Source: Pseudomonas gingeri (GTDB taxonomy: Bacteria > Pseudomonadota > Gammaproteobacteria > Pseudomonadales > Pseudomonadaceae). From it: a stretch of 64,000 nucleotides of DNA. This document shows positions 21,199 through 29,719 of the stretch, one piece after another. The notes under the pieces are model-generated. The model saw only the letters and a list, made by a program, of their open reading frames with translations, was not told the DNA's origin and ran no database searches. Location: the NCBI RefSeq assembly GCF_013385635.1, contig NZ_JACAPR010000010.1:434001-498000 (forward strand), read 5' to 3'. Position 1 is the stretch's first letter. Every line of letters begins with the position of its first letter. The translations under genes and the position numbers were made by a program.

Positions 21199-21357
21199 TC
21201 TTCGCGGGCAAGCCCGCTCCCACAGGGACTTCGGCCAACCACAATACCCGGAGCCCCTCGAACATTGCAGGAGTCGGGCAAGCCCCACAGGGACTTCGGC
21301 CAACCACAATACCCGGAGCCCCTCGAACATTGTAGGAGTCGGGCTTGCCCGCGAAGA
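21199..21357. repeat. REP pair enclosing a 65-bp tandem duplication
   Basis: Outer REP arms (TTCGCGGGCAAGCCCGCTCC from 21201 and its inverse GGGCTTGCCCGCGAAG ending at 21356) enclose two tandem copies of a 65-bp unit (21219-21283 and 21284-21348). The copies are nearly identical; one visible change is ATTGCAGG against ATTGTAGG. The inner junction has lost half a REP arm, as expected from unequal exchange. Confidence 0.85.
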
Positions 21358-21428
21358 GGCCCTTCAGGTCACAGAAACCCTCCATGGTTGGTAGACTGCT
21401 GGTTCCTCTCCGATGGACTTCCACACCG

Positions 21429-22346
21429 ATGCTGGCCCCGCTCGACTGGCGTCCCCACGCCGCCCTTGAATTGCTCCAGCTCGACTGGCTGGCCCGAGCC
21501 GGTGTCGAAGTGGCAGTTCTTCGCCTCGACCGGATCGACCCGCTGATCTCCGGCAATAAGTGGTTCAAGCTCACCGAGTACCTCGCCGCCGCCGGGCAAG
21601 CCGGTGCCGAAGGCCTGATCAGCCTGGGCGGCGCTCACTCCAACCATCTTCACGCCCTGGCCGCGGCCGGCAAGCGGTTCGGTTTCCCTACCGTCGGCCT
21701 GCTGCGCGGCCATCCCGTTGATACCCCGACCGTCAGCGATCTGCATACCTTCGGCATGGAATTGCACTGGCTCGGCTACGAGGATTATCGCCAGCGCCAT
21801 GCGCCGGGTTTCTGGGAACCCTGGCAGGCACGTTATCCGAGGTTTTACCCGGTGCCCGAGGGCGGTGGTGGACTGGCGGGCGCGCGGGGCTGTGCGGCCT
21901 TGTCCGATAGGGTGGGCGAACAACTCGCGGCTATCGGCTGGACGGATTTTCATGGCTGGTGGCTGGCTGTGGGCACCGGCACCACCGCTGCCGGACTGGT
22001 GCTGGTCGAAGCCGGCCGGCGACCGGTGTATGCCGCCCTGGCGGTGCCGAACGATCATGGCGTGGCGCCGTTGATCGCAAGGATTCTCGCGCAAGCGGGG
22101 ACCATGAACCGCGGGTATGAGTTGATCGACGCTTGCCGTGGTGGTTTTGCCAGGGTCGATCCGGCACTGCTGGCATTTATCGCCGAAAGCGAACGGCAAA
22201 GCGCTGTGCCACTGGAGCCGCTGTACACCGGCAAGGCCCTGTTGGCACTTCAGGAACAGGTGCAGGCCGGACGCTTCGCACCGGGCACGCGATTGGTCTT
22301 CGTGCATACCGGCGGCTTGCAGGGCCGCCGAGGGTTTACCGGTTGA
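21429..22346 (+). CDS. D-cysteine desulfhydrase / ACC deaminase family PLP enzyme
   Basis: A 305-residue fold-type II PLP enzyme. The Schiff-base Lys lies in ISGNKWFKL (about residue 44), the substrate loop is SLGGAHSNHLHALAAAG (about 64-80) and the phosphate-binding Gly/Thr loop is VGTGTTAAG (about 182-190); the C-terminal HTGGLQGRRGF is typical. Family members degrade D-cysteine to pyruvate, sulfide and ammonia, or open 1-aminocyclopropane-1-carboxylate. The sequence does not decide between these; the GNKWFKL form differs from the GNKxRKLE of confirmed ACC deaminases, favouring desulfhydrase-like activity. The ATG 21429 start has no good ribosome site. Its end overlaps the opposing cytochrome gene by 11 bases. 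Confidence 0.82.
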   Translation: MLAPLDWRPHAALELLQLDWLARAGVEVAVLRLDRIDPLISGNKWFKLTEYLAAAGQAGAEGLISLGGAHSNHLHALAAAGKRFGFPTVGLLRGHPVDTPTVSDLHTFGMELHWLGYEDYRQRHAPGFWEPWQARYPRFYPVPEGGGGLAGARGCAALSDRVGEQLAAIGWTDFHGWWLAVGTGTTAAGLVLVEAGRRPVYAALAVPNDHGVAPLIARILAQAGTMNRGYELIDACRGGFARVDPALLAFIAESERQSAVPLEPLYTGKALLALQEQVQAGRFAPGTRLVFVHTGGLQGRRGFTG

Positions 22347-22887
22347 GTTTGGGCATGATCCGCGCCAGGGTGTTATCCCGCACGAAGTAGTGATGATAAA
22401 GCCCGGCAATGGCATGCAGTCCGATCAGCCAGTAGCCGGTGGTGCCGGCCAGTTCGTGCCAGGCCTTTATTTCCTTGGCCAGAGGCTTGTTCTCGGCGAT
22501 CAGCAGCGGCAGGTCGATCCCGTAGAACATCACCGAATGCCCTATGCCGCTGACCACCAGCCAGCCGAGCAGCGGCGTCCCGATCATGAACAGGTACAAG
22601 GCCCCGTGCATCAGTGTCGACAGCAGCCTCTGCCAGCCGGGCGGCGTCGGCACGATCTTCGGTGCCACGCCGATGGCCCGGGCCAGCAGCCGGAGCCAGA
22701 CCAGTACGAATACGGTCAGCCCGAGCATGTAGTGGGATTCCACGATCAGGGTGCGACCGCCGCTACCCTTGGGAAACTGGCCACGAAACTCGATGCAGCA
22801 ATAGACGAGGATCAATAACACCAGCATCAGCCAGTGCAAGGCGATCGACATGCTGCTGTAGCGGCTGTCGGTGTTCTTCCAGGGCAT
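22336..22887 (-). CDS. Cytochrome b561 family protein
   Basis: A 183-residue four-helix di-haem inner-membrane cytochrome of the bacterial CybB type. Membrane segments lie at about residues 12-32, 51-70, 87-107 and 142-160; haem-ligand His residues are visible in IALHWLML, VESHYMLGL, MHGALYLFM and GLHAIAGLYHHYF. It probably passes electrons from quinol or superoxide across the membrane. ATG 22887 has GAGGAA seven bases upstream; ATG 22905 is an alternative. It is transcribed away from arsR. Confidence 0.9.
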   Translation of the reverse strand: MPWKNTDSRYSSMSIALHWLMLVLLILVYCCIEFRGQFPKGSGGRTLIVESHYMLGLTVFVLVWLRLLARAIGVAPKIVPTPPGWQRLLSTLMHGALYLFMIGTPLLGWLVVSGIGHSVMFYGIDLPLLIAENKPLAKEIKAWHELAGTTGYWLIGLHAIAGLYHHYFVRDNTLARIMPKLNR

Positions 22888-23029
22888 GGGCCGTTCCTCA
22901 CTCATCAGGGCGTGAAGCTCCGTTCTTGAGCGACGGAGTCGTTCCTACACTCTAATACGCTTTTGAACCCTTTGCCTGAGATGGGTCAGTCGACAGGCGT
23001 TCACTTCTCATATACGAGTGGTTGCTAAT

Positions 23030-23065
23030 ACATATGGATTTTCGTATATTCGATATTCCATATGT
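23030..23065. promoter_or_regulatory. Predicted ArsR operator
   Basis: A 9-bp inverted repeat, ACATATGGA (23030-23038) and TCCATATGT (23057-23065), encloses an A/T-rich spacer and ends 14 bases before arsR. Autoregulated metalloid repressors of the ArsR family bind such dyads over their own promoter and leave the DNA when As(III) binds. Confidence 0.65.
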
Positions 23066-23079
23066 TAAGGCGCTTTACC

Positions 23080-23427
23080 ATGTCTCATGCGATCTCTCCC
23101 GTGGAACTCTTCAAATGCCTGGCCGACGACACTCGCAGCCGCATTGCCCTGTTGGTGCTGCGCGAGGGCGAGTTGTGCGTCTGTGAACTGACGGCCGCCC
23201 TCGAACTGAGCCAGCCGAAAATTTCCCGTCACCTGGCGCAACTGCGCAGTTGCGGGCTGCTGGCTGACCGGCGCCAGGGGCAGTGGGTGTTTTATCGCCT
23301 GCATCCGGAATTATTGCCCTGGGTCGGCACTCTGTTGCAGGGCACCCTCGTGGCCAATGAAGCCTGGCTGACGGCGGATATCCAACGTCTGCAAGGCATG
23401 CCCGACCGCCCGGCACGTTGCTGCTGA
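23080..23427 (+). CDS. arsR: ArsR family metalloregulator
   Basis: A 115-residue winged-helix repressor. The As(III)-binding motif [11 protein letters not shown] (about residues 32-42) has the E. coli-type CxC pair at the start of the DNA-contacting helix, and [19 protein letters not shown] is the recognition helix. It ends with CC, which might also bind metal. ATG 23080 is preceded by AAGG ten bases upstream. It lies 43 bases before arsB, so the two form an arsenite-inducible unit. Confidence 0.93.
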   Translation: MSHAISPVELFKCLADDTRSRIALLVLREGELCVCELTAALELSQPKISRHLAQLRSCGLLADRRQGQWVFYRLHPELLPWVGTLLQGTLVANEAWLTADIQRLQGMPDRPARCC

Positions 23428-23470
23428 TGACTTTCCGAGACCGCCACGCCGAGTTGAAAGGGTATTGCCC

Positions 23471-24757
23471 ATGCTGATTGCCGTACTGATTTTCCTGCTG
23501 ACCATCACCCTGGTGATCTGGCAACCCAAGGGCCTGGGGGTTGGCTGGAGCGCCGTGCTGGGTGCTGTGCTGGCCTTGCTGAGTGGCGTGGTCCAGCTCA
23601 GCGATATCCCGCTGGTGTGGCACATTATCTGGAATGCCACCGGGACCTTTATCGCGCTGATCATCATCAGCCTGTTGCTCGACGAGGCCGGGTTCTTTGC
23701 CTGGGCCGCGCTGCATGTGGCGCGCTGGGGGCAGGGCAGCGGGCGCAAGCTGTTCGCCGCCTTCGTACTGCTGGGGGCACTGGTTTCGGCGTTGTTCGCC
23801 AATGATGGCGCGGCGCTGATCCTGACACCGATCGTCATCGCCATGCTGCTGGCCCTGCGTTTTTCCAAGGCGGCGACCCTGGCCTTTGTCATGGCCGCCG
23901 GTTTTATCGCCGATACCGCGAGCCTGCCGCTGGTGGTCTCGAACCTGGTGAACATCGTCTCGGCGGACTATTTCGGCATCGGCTTCAACGCCTATGCAGC
24001 GGTCATGGTGCCGGTGAACCTGGTTAGCGTGGCGGCGACCCTGGGCATCCTGATGTGGTTTTTCCGGCGTGACATTCCCACGCGATACGACCCCGGGCAA
24101 TTGGATGAGCCGGCCAGCGCGATCCACGACAAGGCGACCTTTATCGCCGGCTGGTGGGTGCTGGGTATTCTCCTGGTCGGCTGTTTCGCCCTTGAGCCGC
24201 TGGGCATTCCCATCAGCGCCATTTCGGCGGTCTGTGCCGCGCTGCTGCTGGGGATCGCGACCCGTGGCCATCGCATCTCCACGCGCAAGGTGCTGCGTGA
24301 AGCGCCCTGGCAGATCGTGATTTTTTCCCTGGGCATGTACCTGGTGGTCTATGGCCTGCGCAACGCCGGGCTGACGACCTGGCTGGCCAACTGGCTGGAC
24401 TGGTTCGCCGGCTATGGCATCTGGGGCGCGGCCATGGGCACCGGGCTGTTGACGGCGTTTCTGTCGTCGATCATGAACAACCTGCCGACGGTACTGATCG
24501 GTGCCTTGTCCATCGATGCCAGCCACGCCAGCGGGGTGATCAAGGACGCGATGATCTACGCCAACGTCATCGGCAGCGACCTGGGGCCGAAGATCACGCC
24601 GATCGGCAGCCTGGCGACTCTGCTCTGGCTGCATGTGCTGGAGCGCAAGGATATCCGCATCGGCTGGGGCTATTACTTCAAGGTCGGGATCGTCCTGACC
24701 CTGCCGGTGTTGCTGGTGACCCTGGCGGCGCTGGCGCTGCGTCTGTCTTTCATTTGA
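23471..24757 (+). CDS. arsB: Arsenite efflux transporter ArsB
   Basis: A 428-residue inner-membrane protein of about twelve segments that exports As(III) or Sb(III). ArsB family motifs include [15 protein letters not shown] (about residues 114-128), [30 protein letters not shown] and [19 protein letters not shown]. ArsB works as a proton antiporter or with the ATPase ArsA, which is not here. No arsC reductase follows; instead an opposing DUF1853 gene begins, so this locus alone covers arsenite, and arsenate resistance would need a reductase elsewhere. Confidence 0.95.
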   Translation: MLIAVLIFLLTITLVIWQPKGLGVGWSAVLGAVLALLSGVVQLSDIPLVWHIIWNATGTFIALIIISLLLDEAGFFAWAALHVARWGQGSGRKLFAAFVLLGALVSALFANDGAALILTPIVIAMLLALRFSKAATLAFVMAAGFIADTASLPLVVSNLVNIVSADYFGIGFNAYAAVMVPVNLVSVAATLGILMWFFRRDIPTRYDPGQLDEPASAIHDKATFIAGWWVLGILLVGCFALEPLGIPISAISAVCAALLLGIATRGHRISTRKVLREAPWQIVIFSLGMYLVVYGLRNAGLTTWLANWLDWFAGYGIWGAAMGTGLLTAFLSSIMNNLPTVLIGALSIDASHASGVIKDAMIYANVIGSDLGPKITPIGSLATLLWLHVLERKDIRIGWGYYFKVGIVLTLPVLLVTLAALALRLSFI

Positions 24758-24768
24758 TCGTTCCCATG

Positions 24769-24793
24769 TGGTGGGAGCTGGCTTGCCAGCGAT
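24769..24793. repeat. Single REP element after arsB
   Basis: GTGGGAGCTGGCTTGCCAGCGAT is a lone REP palindrome between the convergent arsB and DUF1853 genes; its inner AGCTGGCTTGCCAGC hairpin may act as a shared mRNA end. Confidence 0.7.
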
Positions 24794-24800
24794 GAGGCCT

Positions 24801-25751
24801 TCAAGACTGGCCCGGTACGTTCGGCCAGAGATTGGCCACCAGGAACAGCCGTTCGGCTTCTTCCCAGTCGCCTTCGGTGTTTTTGCCCAGGCGTACCAGC
24901 AGTTGCGCCGGGGCCAGGGGATCGAGCTGGCCCAGCCAGTCATCCAGGCGTTCCTCGGTCCAGGCCTGATCCTCGGTGTAGTGCGCCGGGGCCAGCCAGG
25001 CATGACGGGGCAGGGGTTGCCAGCGTCCGGGTGGACTCTGGGTGCGAAAGTCGGCCCAGTCGCGCTGATGCAGCCAGCGCCCGTGCAGATGTTGCGGGTG
25101 CGCGCCGCGCGGCGGGCGCGAGGTGCCGGGCCAGGGATAGAGCAGGTAGCCACCGAGCCACAGTTGTGCGCTGAAGGCCTCGATACCCAGCGCCGCCAGC
25201 GCTTCGCGGCTTTCCGGGCGGGCGGAAATCGGCAACTGATGCTGGCTCAGGTGAGCCAGCTTGCGGTCCAGCCGATCATGGCAACCGGGACCGAGCCAGC
25301 GCGCGGCGTCTTCGCCCAGGCCTTGCTGCGGCCCCAGATAGAGCTTGATCGCCAGTTCCAGATGGTGCACGCCGTCACGGTCGCGCAGCAGCATGTCGAG
25401 TTCACCCAGGGTATGGCCTGCGCGGCGGATCGGCAGGTTGGCGCCGATCAGTTCGATGCCCGGTGCCTGCTGCACCGCGAACTGCCAGAGCCGTTCGTAA
25501 TACAGCCCGAGCCGACGCGTGGCACCCAGGGCCAGCCAGTGCTGCAGGGCACTGCTGTCGCGGTCCAGTTGCCGTAGCCAGTGTTCCAGTTGTTGCGGTG
25601 CCTCGACCCAGTCGCTGCCGGCCAGCGGATGGCGCTGCGGCCAGGGCGTATCGAGGAGCATCGGCGGCGCGAGAATGACCCAGGCCAGGTCGCGCACTTC
25701 GGGGTGGCGCAACTGTCGGGGAAGGTTGAGCAAGCCGGGGAACAGGATCAT
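24801..25751 (-). CDS. DUF1853 family protein
   Basis: A 316-residue cytoplasmic protein of the DUF1853 family, widespread in gammaproteobacteria with no established function. Visible hallmarks are [13 protein letters not shown] (about residues 77-89), [24 protein letters not shown] (about 112-135) and [24 protein letters not shown] (about 209-232). The ELD...HLELAIK pattern resembles a PD-(D/E)xK nuclease core (D-E-x-K), which I suggest only as a possibility. ATG 25751 is chosen because the next Met lies far upstream; no clear ribosome site is seen. Divergent from nadK. Confidence 0.8.
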   Translation of the reverse strand: MILFPGLLNLPRQLRHPEVRDLAWVILAPPMLLDTPWPQRHPLAGSDWVEAPQQLEHWLRQLDRDSSALQHWLALGATRRLGLYYERLWQFAVQQAPGIELIGANLPIRRAGHTLGELDMLLRDRDGVHHLELAIKLYLGPQQGLGEDAARWLGPGCHDRLDRKLAHLSQHQLPISARPESREALAALGIEAFSAQLWLGGYLLYPWPGTSRPPRGAHPQHLHGRWLHQRDWADFRTQSPPGRWQPLPRHAWLAPAHYTEDQAWTEERLDDWLGQLDPLAPAQLLVRLGKNTEGDWEEAERLFLVANLWPNVPGQS

Positions 25752-25790
25752 TCTGCGAGCATAGCCGTTTGGCTCGCGGCTGAAAGGATT

Positions 25791-25818
25791 TTGTCTCGGG
25801 CCGGCTTTCGCCCATAAT
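25791..25818 (+). promoter_or_regulatory. Likely sigma-70 promoter of nadK
   Basis: TTGTCT (25791-25796) and CATAAT (25813-25818) are 16 bases apart, 40 bases before the nadK start. Confidence 0.5.
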
Positions 25819-25857
25819 CGTTCTTTTGCCTGCAGCAGAACCTTTTTCAGGAGCCCC

Positions 25858-26748
25858 ATGGAGCAATTTCGCAATATCGGCATCATTGGCCGCCTGGGCA
25901 GTTCGCAGGTGCTGGACACCGTTCGCCGCCTCAAGCGCTTTCTGCTCGAACGGCACATGCACGTGATCCTCGAAGACACCATCGCCGAAGTCCTGCCGGG
26001 CCATGGCCTGCAAACCTCGTCACGCAAGATGCTCGGCGAAGTCTGCGACATGGTCATCGTCGTCGGCGGTGACGGCAGCCTGTTGGGCGCCGCCCGTGCG
26101 CTGGCGCGGCACAATGTGCCGGTGCTGGGGATCAACCGTGGCAACCTGGGCTTTCTCACCGATATCCGTCCTGACGACCTGGAAGTCGAAGTGGCCAAGG
26201 TCCTCGACGGTCACTACCTGGTGGAGAACCGCTTCCTGCTGCAAGCCGAAGTGCGCCGCCACGCGGAAGCCATCGGCCAGGGCGACGCGCTGAATGACGT
26301 GGTACTGCACCCCGGCAAGTCGACGCGGATGATCGAGTTCGAGCTGTATATCGACGGCCAGTTCGTCTGCAGCCAGAAGGCCGACGGCCTGATCGTCGCC
26401 ACGCCCACCGGTTCCACCGCCTATGCGCTGTCCGCCGGCGGTCCGATCATGCATCCCAAGCTCGATGCCATTGTGATTGTGCCGATGTACCCCCATACCT
26501 TGTCCAGCCGCCCCATTGTGGTGGATGGCAACAGCGAGCTGAAAATCGTGGTGTCCAAGGACATGCAGATCTACCCACAAGTCTCCTGCGACGGGCAGAA
26601 CCATTTCACCTGCGCGCCGGGCGATACGGTGACCATCAGCAAGAAATCGCAGAAACTGCGGCTGATTCACCCGCTGGATCACAACTACTACGAAGTCTGC
26701 CGGACCAAGCTCGGCTGGGGCAGCCGGTTGGGTGGTGGAGGCGACTGA
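25858..26748 (+). CDS. nadK: NAD kinase NadK
   Basis: NadK phosphorylates NAD to NADP with ATP. The 296-residue protein carries the catalytic [11 protein letters not shown] (about residues 68-78), [10 protein letters not shown] (about 92-101) and [17 protein letters not shown] (about 180-196), all diagnostic. ATG 25858 has CAGGAG five bases ahead. Its stop overlaps the next start (TGATG), opening the run nadK-phosphoesterase-rhomboid-DUF1315-DUF2797-pepN known from Pseudomonas. Confidence 0.97.
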   Translation: MEQFRNIGIIGRLGSSQVLDTVRRLKRFLLERHMHVILEDTIAEVLPGHGLQTSSRKMLGEVCDMVIVVGGDGSLLGAARALARHNVPVLGINRGNLGFLTDIRPDDLEVEVAKVLDGHYLVENRFLLQAEVRRHAEAIGQGDALNDVVLHPGKSTRMIEFELYIDGQFVCSQKADGLIVATPTGSTAYALSAGGPIMHPKLDAIVIVPMYPHTLSSRPIVVDGNSELKIVVSKDMQIYPQVSCDGQNHFTCAPGDTVTISKKSQKLRLIHPLDHNYYEVCRTKLGWGSRLGGGGD

Positions 26749-27719
26749 TGCTCGATCCCGCGCGTGGCTACGATCTGATCGGTGATGTGCACGGTTGCGC
26801 TCATACCCTCGAACATCTGCTGGACATGCTCGGCTATCACAAGCTGGGCGGTGTCTGGCGCCACCCGTCGCGCATGGCGGTGTTCCTCGGCGATATCATC
26901 GACCGTGGCCCGCGCATCCGCGAGGCGCTGCATATCGTCCACGACATGGTCGAGGCCGGGCAGGCGCTGTGCATCATGGGCAACCATGAATTCAATGCCC
27001 TGGGCTGGACCACGGCCGCGCCGCCGGGCAGCGGCAAGCAGTTCGTGCGTGAGCACACGCCGCGCCATGCGCGCCTGCTGCAGGAAACCCTGACCCAGTT
27101 CGACCAGCATCCGGGCGACTGGCATGATTTCCTGCAATGGTTCTACGAACTGCCGCTGTTCCTCGATGCCGGGCGTTTCCGCGTGGTGCATGCCTGTTGG
27201 GATGCCGGCCTGATCGAGCCGTTGCGTGCGCAGTATCCGCACGGGCGTATCGACGAACATTTCCTCCAGGCCTCGGCGGTGCACGGCAGTTTTGCCAGCA
27301 CCGTGTTCAATCGCCTGCTGCGCGGCACCGACATGCGCCTGCCGGACGGCTTGACCCTGACCGGTGGCGACGGCCTGACCCGGGCCTTCTTCCGCACCAA
27401 ATTCTGGGAAGACGACCCGCAGACCTACGGCGATATCGTGTTCCAGCCCGACGCCCTGCCCGAACTGGTGGCGAGCAAGCCGTTGTCTTCCACCGAAAAG
27501 AACGCCTTGCTGCGCTATGGATTGGATGAGCCGATGCTGTTTGTCGGTCACTACTGGCGCAGCGGTAAACCGGCGCCGATTCGTCCCAACCTGGCCTGCC
27601 TGGATTACAGCGCGGTGCTCTACGGCAAGCTGGCGGCCTACCGGCTGGACCAGGAGAGCCGTCTCGACCCGAACAAATTCGTCTGGGTCGACGTTGAACG
27701 CCCCGAGGTCCTGAAATGA
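26748..27719 (+). CDS. Metallophosphoesterase (calcineurin-like)
   Basis: A 323-residue cytoplasmic phosphoesterase. The dinuclear metal site reads GDVHG (residues 12-16), GDIIDRGP (about 49-56) and GNHE (about 83-86), as in PrpA/ApaH-type Ser/Thr phosphatases and symmetrical Ap4A hydrolases. Later His residues for the site lie in VVHACWD and FVGHYW. The natural substrate is unknown; the link to nadK by overlapping TGATG and to the rhomboid gene by ATGA suggests a shared transcript rather than a shared pathway. Confidence 0.88.
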   Translation: MLDPARGYDLIGDVHGCAHTLEHLLDMLGYHKLGGVWRHPSRMAVFLGDIIDRGPRIREALHIVHDMVEAGQALCIMGNHEFNALGWTTAAPPGSGKQFVREHTPRHARLLQETLTQFDQHPGDWHDFLQWFYELPLFLDAGRFRVVHACWDAGLIEPLRAQYPHGRIDEHFLQASAVHGSFASTVFNRLLRGTDMRLPDGLTLTGGDGLTRAFFRTKFWEDDPQTYGDIVFQPDALPELVASKPLSSTEKNALLRYGLDEPMLFVGHYWRSGKPAPIRPNLACLDYSAVLYGKLAAYRLDQESRLDPNKFVWVDVERPEVLK

Positions 27720-28588
27720 GTGCCACCGCTGTTCTGCGCCTGCCGCTGACCGCTGACCTGAGTGGTTTCGTCCAGTTGCTGCAACGCCTGCAGGTCCCCC
27801 ATCGGGTCAGTGAGGAGGGCGACGAGCAGGTGCTGTGGGTGCCGGAGTCGATCGGTGCCGATGTGCTGTCGCTGTACCAGCGGTTCCCCGAGGGTGATCC
27901 GCAGAATCAACTGGAAGTGCCGCCCAGGGCCCTGGCGATGAAGCGCCCGAGCTTTTTCCAGCAAGTGCGCCAGAGCCCGGTGACGGCGTTGGTCCTGCTG
28001 CTGAGCGTGGTGGTTGCCGCGCTCACCTTGCTCGGCGACAACCTGGAGACGCTGCACTGGTTCACCTTCCTCGACTTCCAGGTGCGCGGCGACTATATCC
28101 AGTTCACGCCCCTGGCCGACGGCCTGGCGGCGGGGCAGTGGTGGCGGCTGGTGACACCGATGCTGATCCACTTCGGTTTCCTGCATATCGCCATGAACGG
28201 CATGTGGTACTGGGAACTGGGCAAGCGCATCGAGCTGCGCCAGGGCGGTATCAACCTGCTGGGGCTGACGCTGCTGTTCAGCCTGGTGTCGAACTTCACG
28301 CAATATTACGTCAGCGGCCCGACCCTGTTCGGCGGCCTGTCCGGCGTGCTCTACGGCCTGCTCGGCCACTGCTGGATCTACCAGGTGCTGTCGCCGAACC
28401 CGATCTACCGCCTGCCGCGTGGCGTGCTGGCGATGATGCTGATCTGGTTGCTGGTGTGCCTCTCAGGGCTGATCTCGCTGATCGGTTTCGGCGAAATCGC
28501 CAACGGCGCCCATGTCGGCGGACTGCTCATCGGATGTTTCACCGGTTTGTTGGGCGGGCTGTGGTCCCGACGTAAACTGGCTGCCTGA
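27716..28588 (+). CDS. glpG: Rhomboid intramembrane serine protease (GlpG-like)
   Basis: A 290-residue membrane protease. The N-terminal cytoplasmic domain (about residues 1-80) resembles that of GlpG, followed by six membrane helices. The catalytic dyad is Ser in GGLSGVLYGLLG (about residues 203-214) and His in NGAHVGGLLIG (about 262-272); HFGFLHIAMNGMWYW is the conserved HxxxN region. Rhomboids cleave membrane-protein substrates within the bilayer; in bacteria they are linked to quality control. ATGA overlap with the preceding gene indicates coupling. Confidence 0.93.
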   Translation: MSATAVLRLPLTADLSGFVQLLQRLQVPHRVSEEGDEQVLWVPESIGADVLSLYQRFPEGDPQNQLEVPPRALAMKRPSFFQQVRQSPVTALVLLLSVVVAALTLLGDNLETLHWFTFLDFQVRGDYIQFTPLADGLAAGQWWRLVTPMLIHFGFLHIAMNGMWYWELGKRIELRQGGINLLGLTLLFSLVSNFTQYYVSGPTLFGGLSGVLYGLLGHCWIYQVLSPNPIYRLPRGVLAMMLIWLLVCLSGLISLIGFGEIANGAHVGGLLIGCFTGLLGGLWSRRKLAA

Positions 28589-28619
28589 TTCGAATGTCTT
28601 GAAAAAACTGGAGACTTTA

Positions 28620-28880
28620 ATGTCCTCTTTCATCGAAATGATTGAAAACATCACCCCCGATATCTACGAAAGCCTGAAACTGGCGGTGGAGATCGGCAAG
28701 TGGTCCGATGGCCGCAAGTTGAGCGCCGAACAGCGCGAGCTGTCGTTGCAGGCGATGATCGCCTGGGAAACCCAGAACCTGCCCGAAGAACTGCGCACCG
28801 GCTACATGGGCCCGCAGGAGTGCGCCTCGAAGTCGGCACCGGTGCCGAATATCCTGTTCAAGTCGGATGCCATCCATTGA
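28620..28880 (+). CDS. DUF1315 family protein (YeaC-like)
   Basis: An 86-residue soluble protein of the YeaC/DUF1315 family, function unknown. The family pattern is visible: SFIEMIENITPDIYESLKLAVEIGKW then DGRKLSAEQRE and LQAMIAWE. ATG 28620 has TGGAG seven bases upstream. Its final codons (CATTGA) overlap the presumed TTG start of the next gene, so DUF1315 and DUF2797 are coupled. Confidence 0.88.
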   Translation: MSSFIEMIENITPDIYESLKLAVEIGKWSDGRKLSAEQRELSLQAMIAWETQNLPEELRTGYMGPQECASKSAPVPNILFKSDAIH

Positions 28881-29707
28881 TCGAGATTGGCCGTGGTGCA
28901 GTCAGCAAGATGTCGGTCCGCCTGGACGAACCGACCGCGCAATACACGTTTCGCCTGGGTGACAGCGAGGTGCCGGTCAATCCGTTGATCGGCCACAAGC
29001 TGCGCCTGGAATTTCTCGGTGCCATCCATTGCAGCCACTGCGGGCGCAAGACCAAGACCAGCTTCAGCCAGGGCTACTGCTACCCGTGCATGACCAAGCT
29101 GGCACAGTGCGACACCTGCATCATGAGTCCGGAGCGTTGCCATTACGACGCCGGGACCTGCCGTGATCCGGCCTGGGGCGAACAATTCTGCATGACCGAC
29201 CATGTGGTCTACCTGGCCAACTCGTCGGGGATCAAGGTCGGCATCACCCGTGCCACTCAACTGCCGACCCGCTGGCTCGATCAGGGCGCCAGCCAGGCTC
29301 TTCCGATCGTACGCGTTGCGACCCGCCAGCAGTCCGGTTTCGTCGAAGACCTGTTCCGCAGCCAGGTGGCCGACAAGACCAATTGGCGCGCCCTGCTCAA
29401 GGGCGATGCGCCTGCGGTGGACCTCAAGCAGGTCCGCGAGCAGTTGTTCGAGTCCTGCGCCGAAGGCCTGCTAGCCTTGCAGGAGCGTTTCGGCTTGCAG
29501 GCGATCCAGCCGGTCCGGGATATCGAGCCGCTGGAAATCCGTTACCCGATCGAGTCCTACCCGACCAAGATCGTCAGCTTCAATCTGGACAAGAACCCGA
29601 TTGCCGAAGGCACGCTGATGGGGATCAAGGGCCAATACCTGATCTTCGACACCGGCGTGATCAATATCCGTAAATACACGGCCTACCAGCTCGCCGTGCA
29701 TCAGTAA
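28877..29707 (+). CDS. DUF2797 family protein
   Basis: A 276-residue protein of unknown function found at this position in pseudomonads. The N-terminal half carries many Cys residues in zinc-binding pairs (CSHCGRKTK, YCYPC, CDTCIMSPERCHYDAGTC, about residues 50-95), followed by DHVVYLANSSGIKVGITR, which resembles a GIY-YIG nuclease-like start (VYLANSSGIKVGIT), and LPTRWLDQGA. The start is probably TTG 28877, giving MIEIGRGAVSK, the N-terminus I expect for this family; it overlaps the stop of DUF1315. Zinc binding and nucleic-acid contact are inference. Confidence 0.85.
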   Translation: MIEIGRGAVSKMSVRLDEPTAQYTFRLGDSEVPVNPLIGHKLRLEFLGAIHCSHCGRKTKTSFSQGYCYPCMTKLAQCDTCIMSPERCHYDAGTCRDPAWGEQFCMTDHVVYLANSSGIKVGITRATQLPTRWLDQGASQALPIVRVATRQQSGFVEDLFRSQVADKTNWRALLKGDAPAVDLKQVREQLFESCAEGLLALQERFGLQAIQPVRDIEPLEIRYPIESYPTKIVSFNLDKNPIAEGTLMGIKGQYLIFDTGVINIRKYTAYQLAVHQ

Positions 29708-29719
29708 AAGGACGCACCC

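Noticed and set aside
21219..21348. Two direct repeats considered as a CRISPR fragment
   Set aside because: The 65-bp units are adjacent without unique spacers and lie within REP arms; no cas genes are near.
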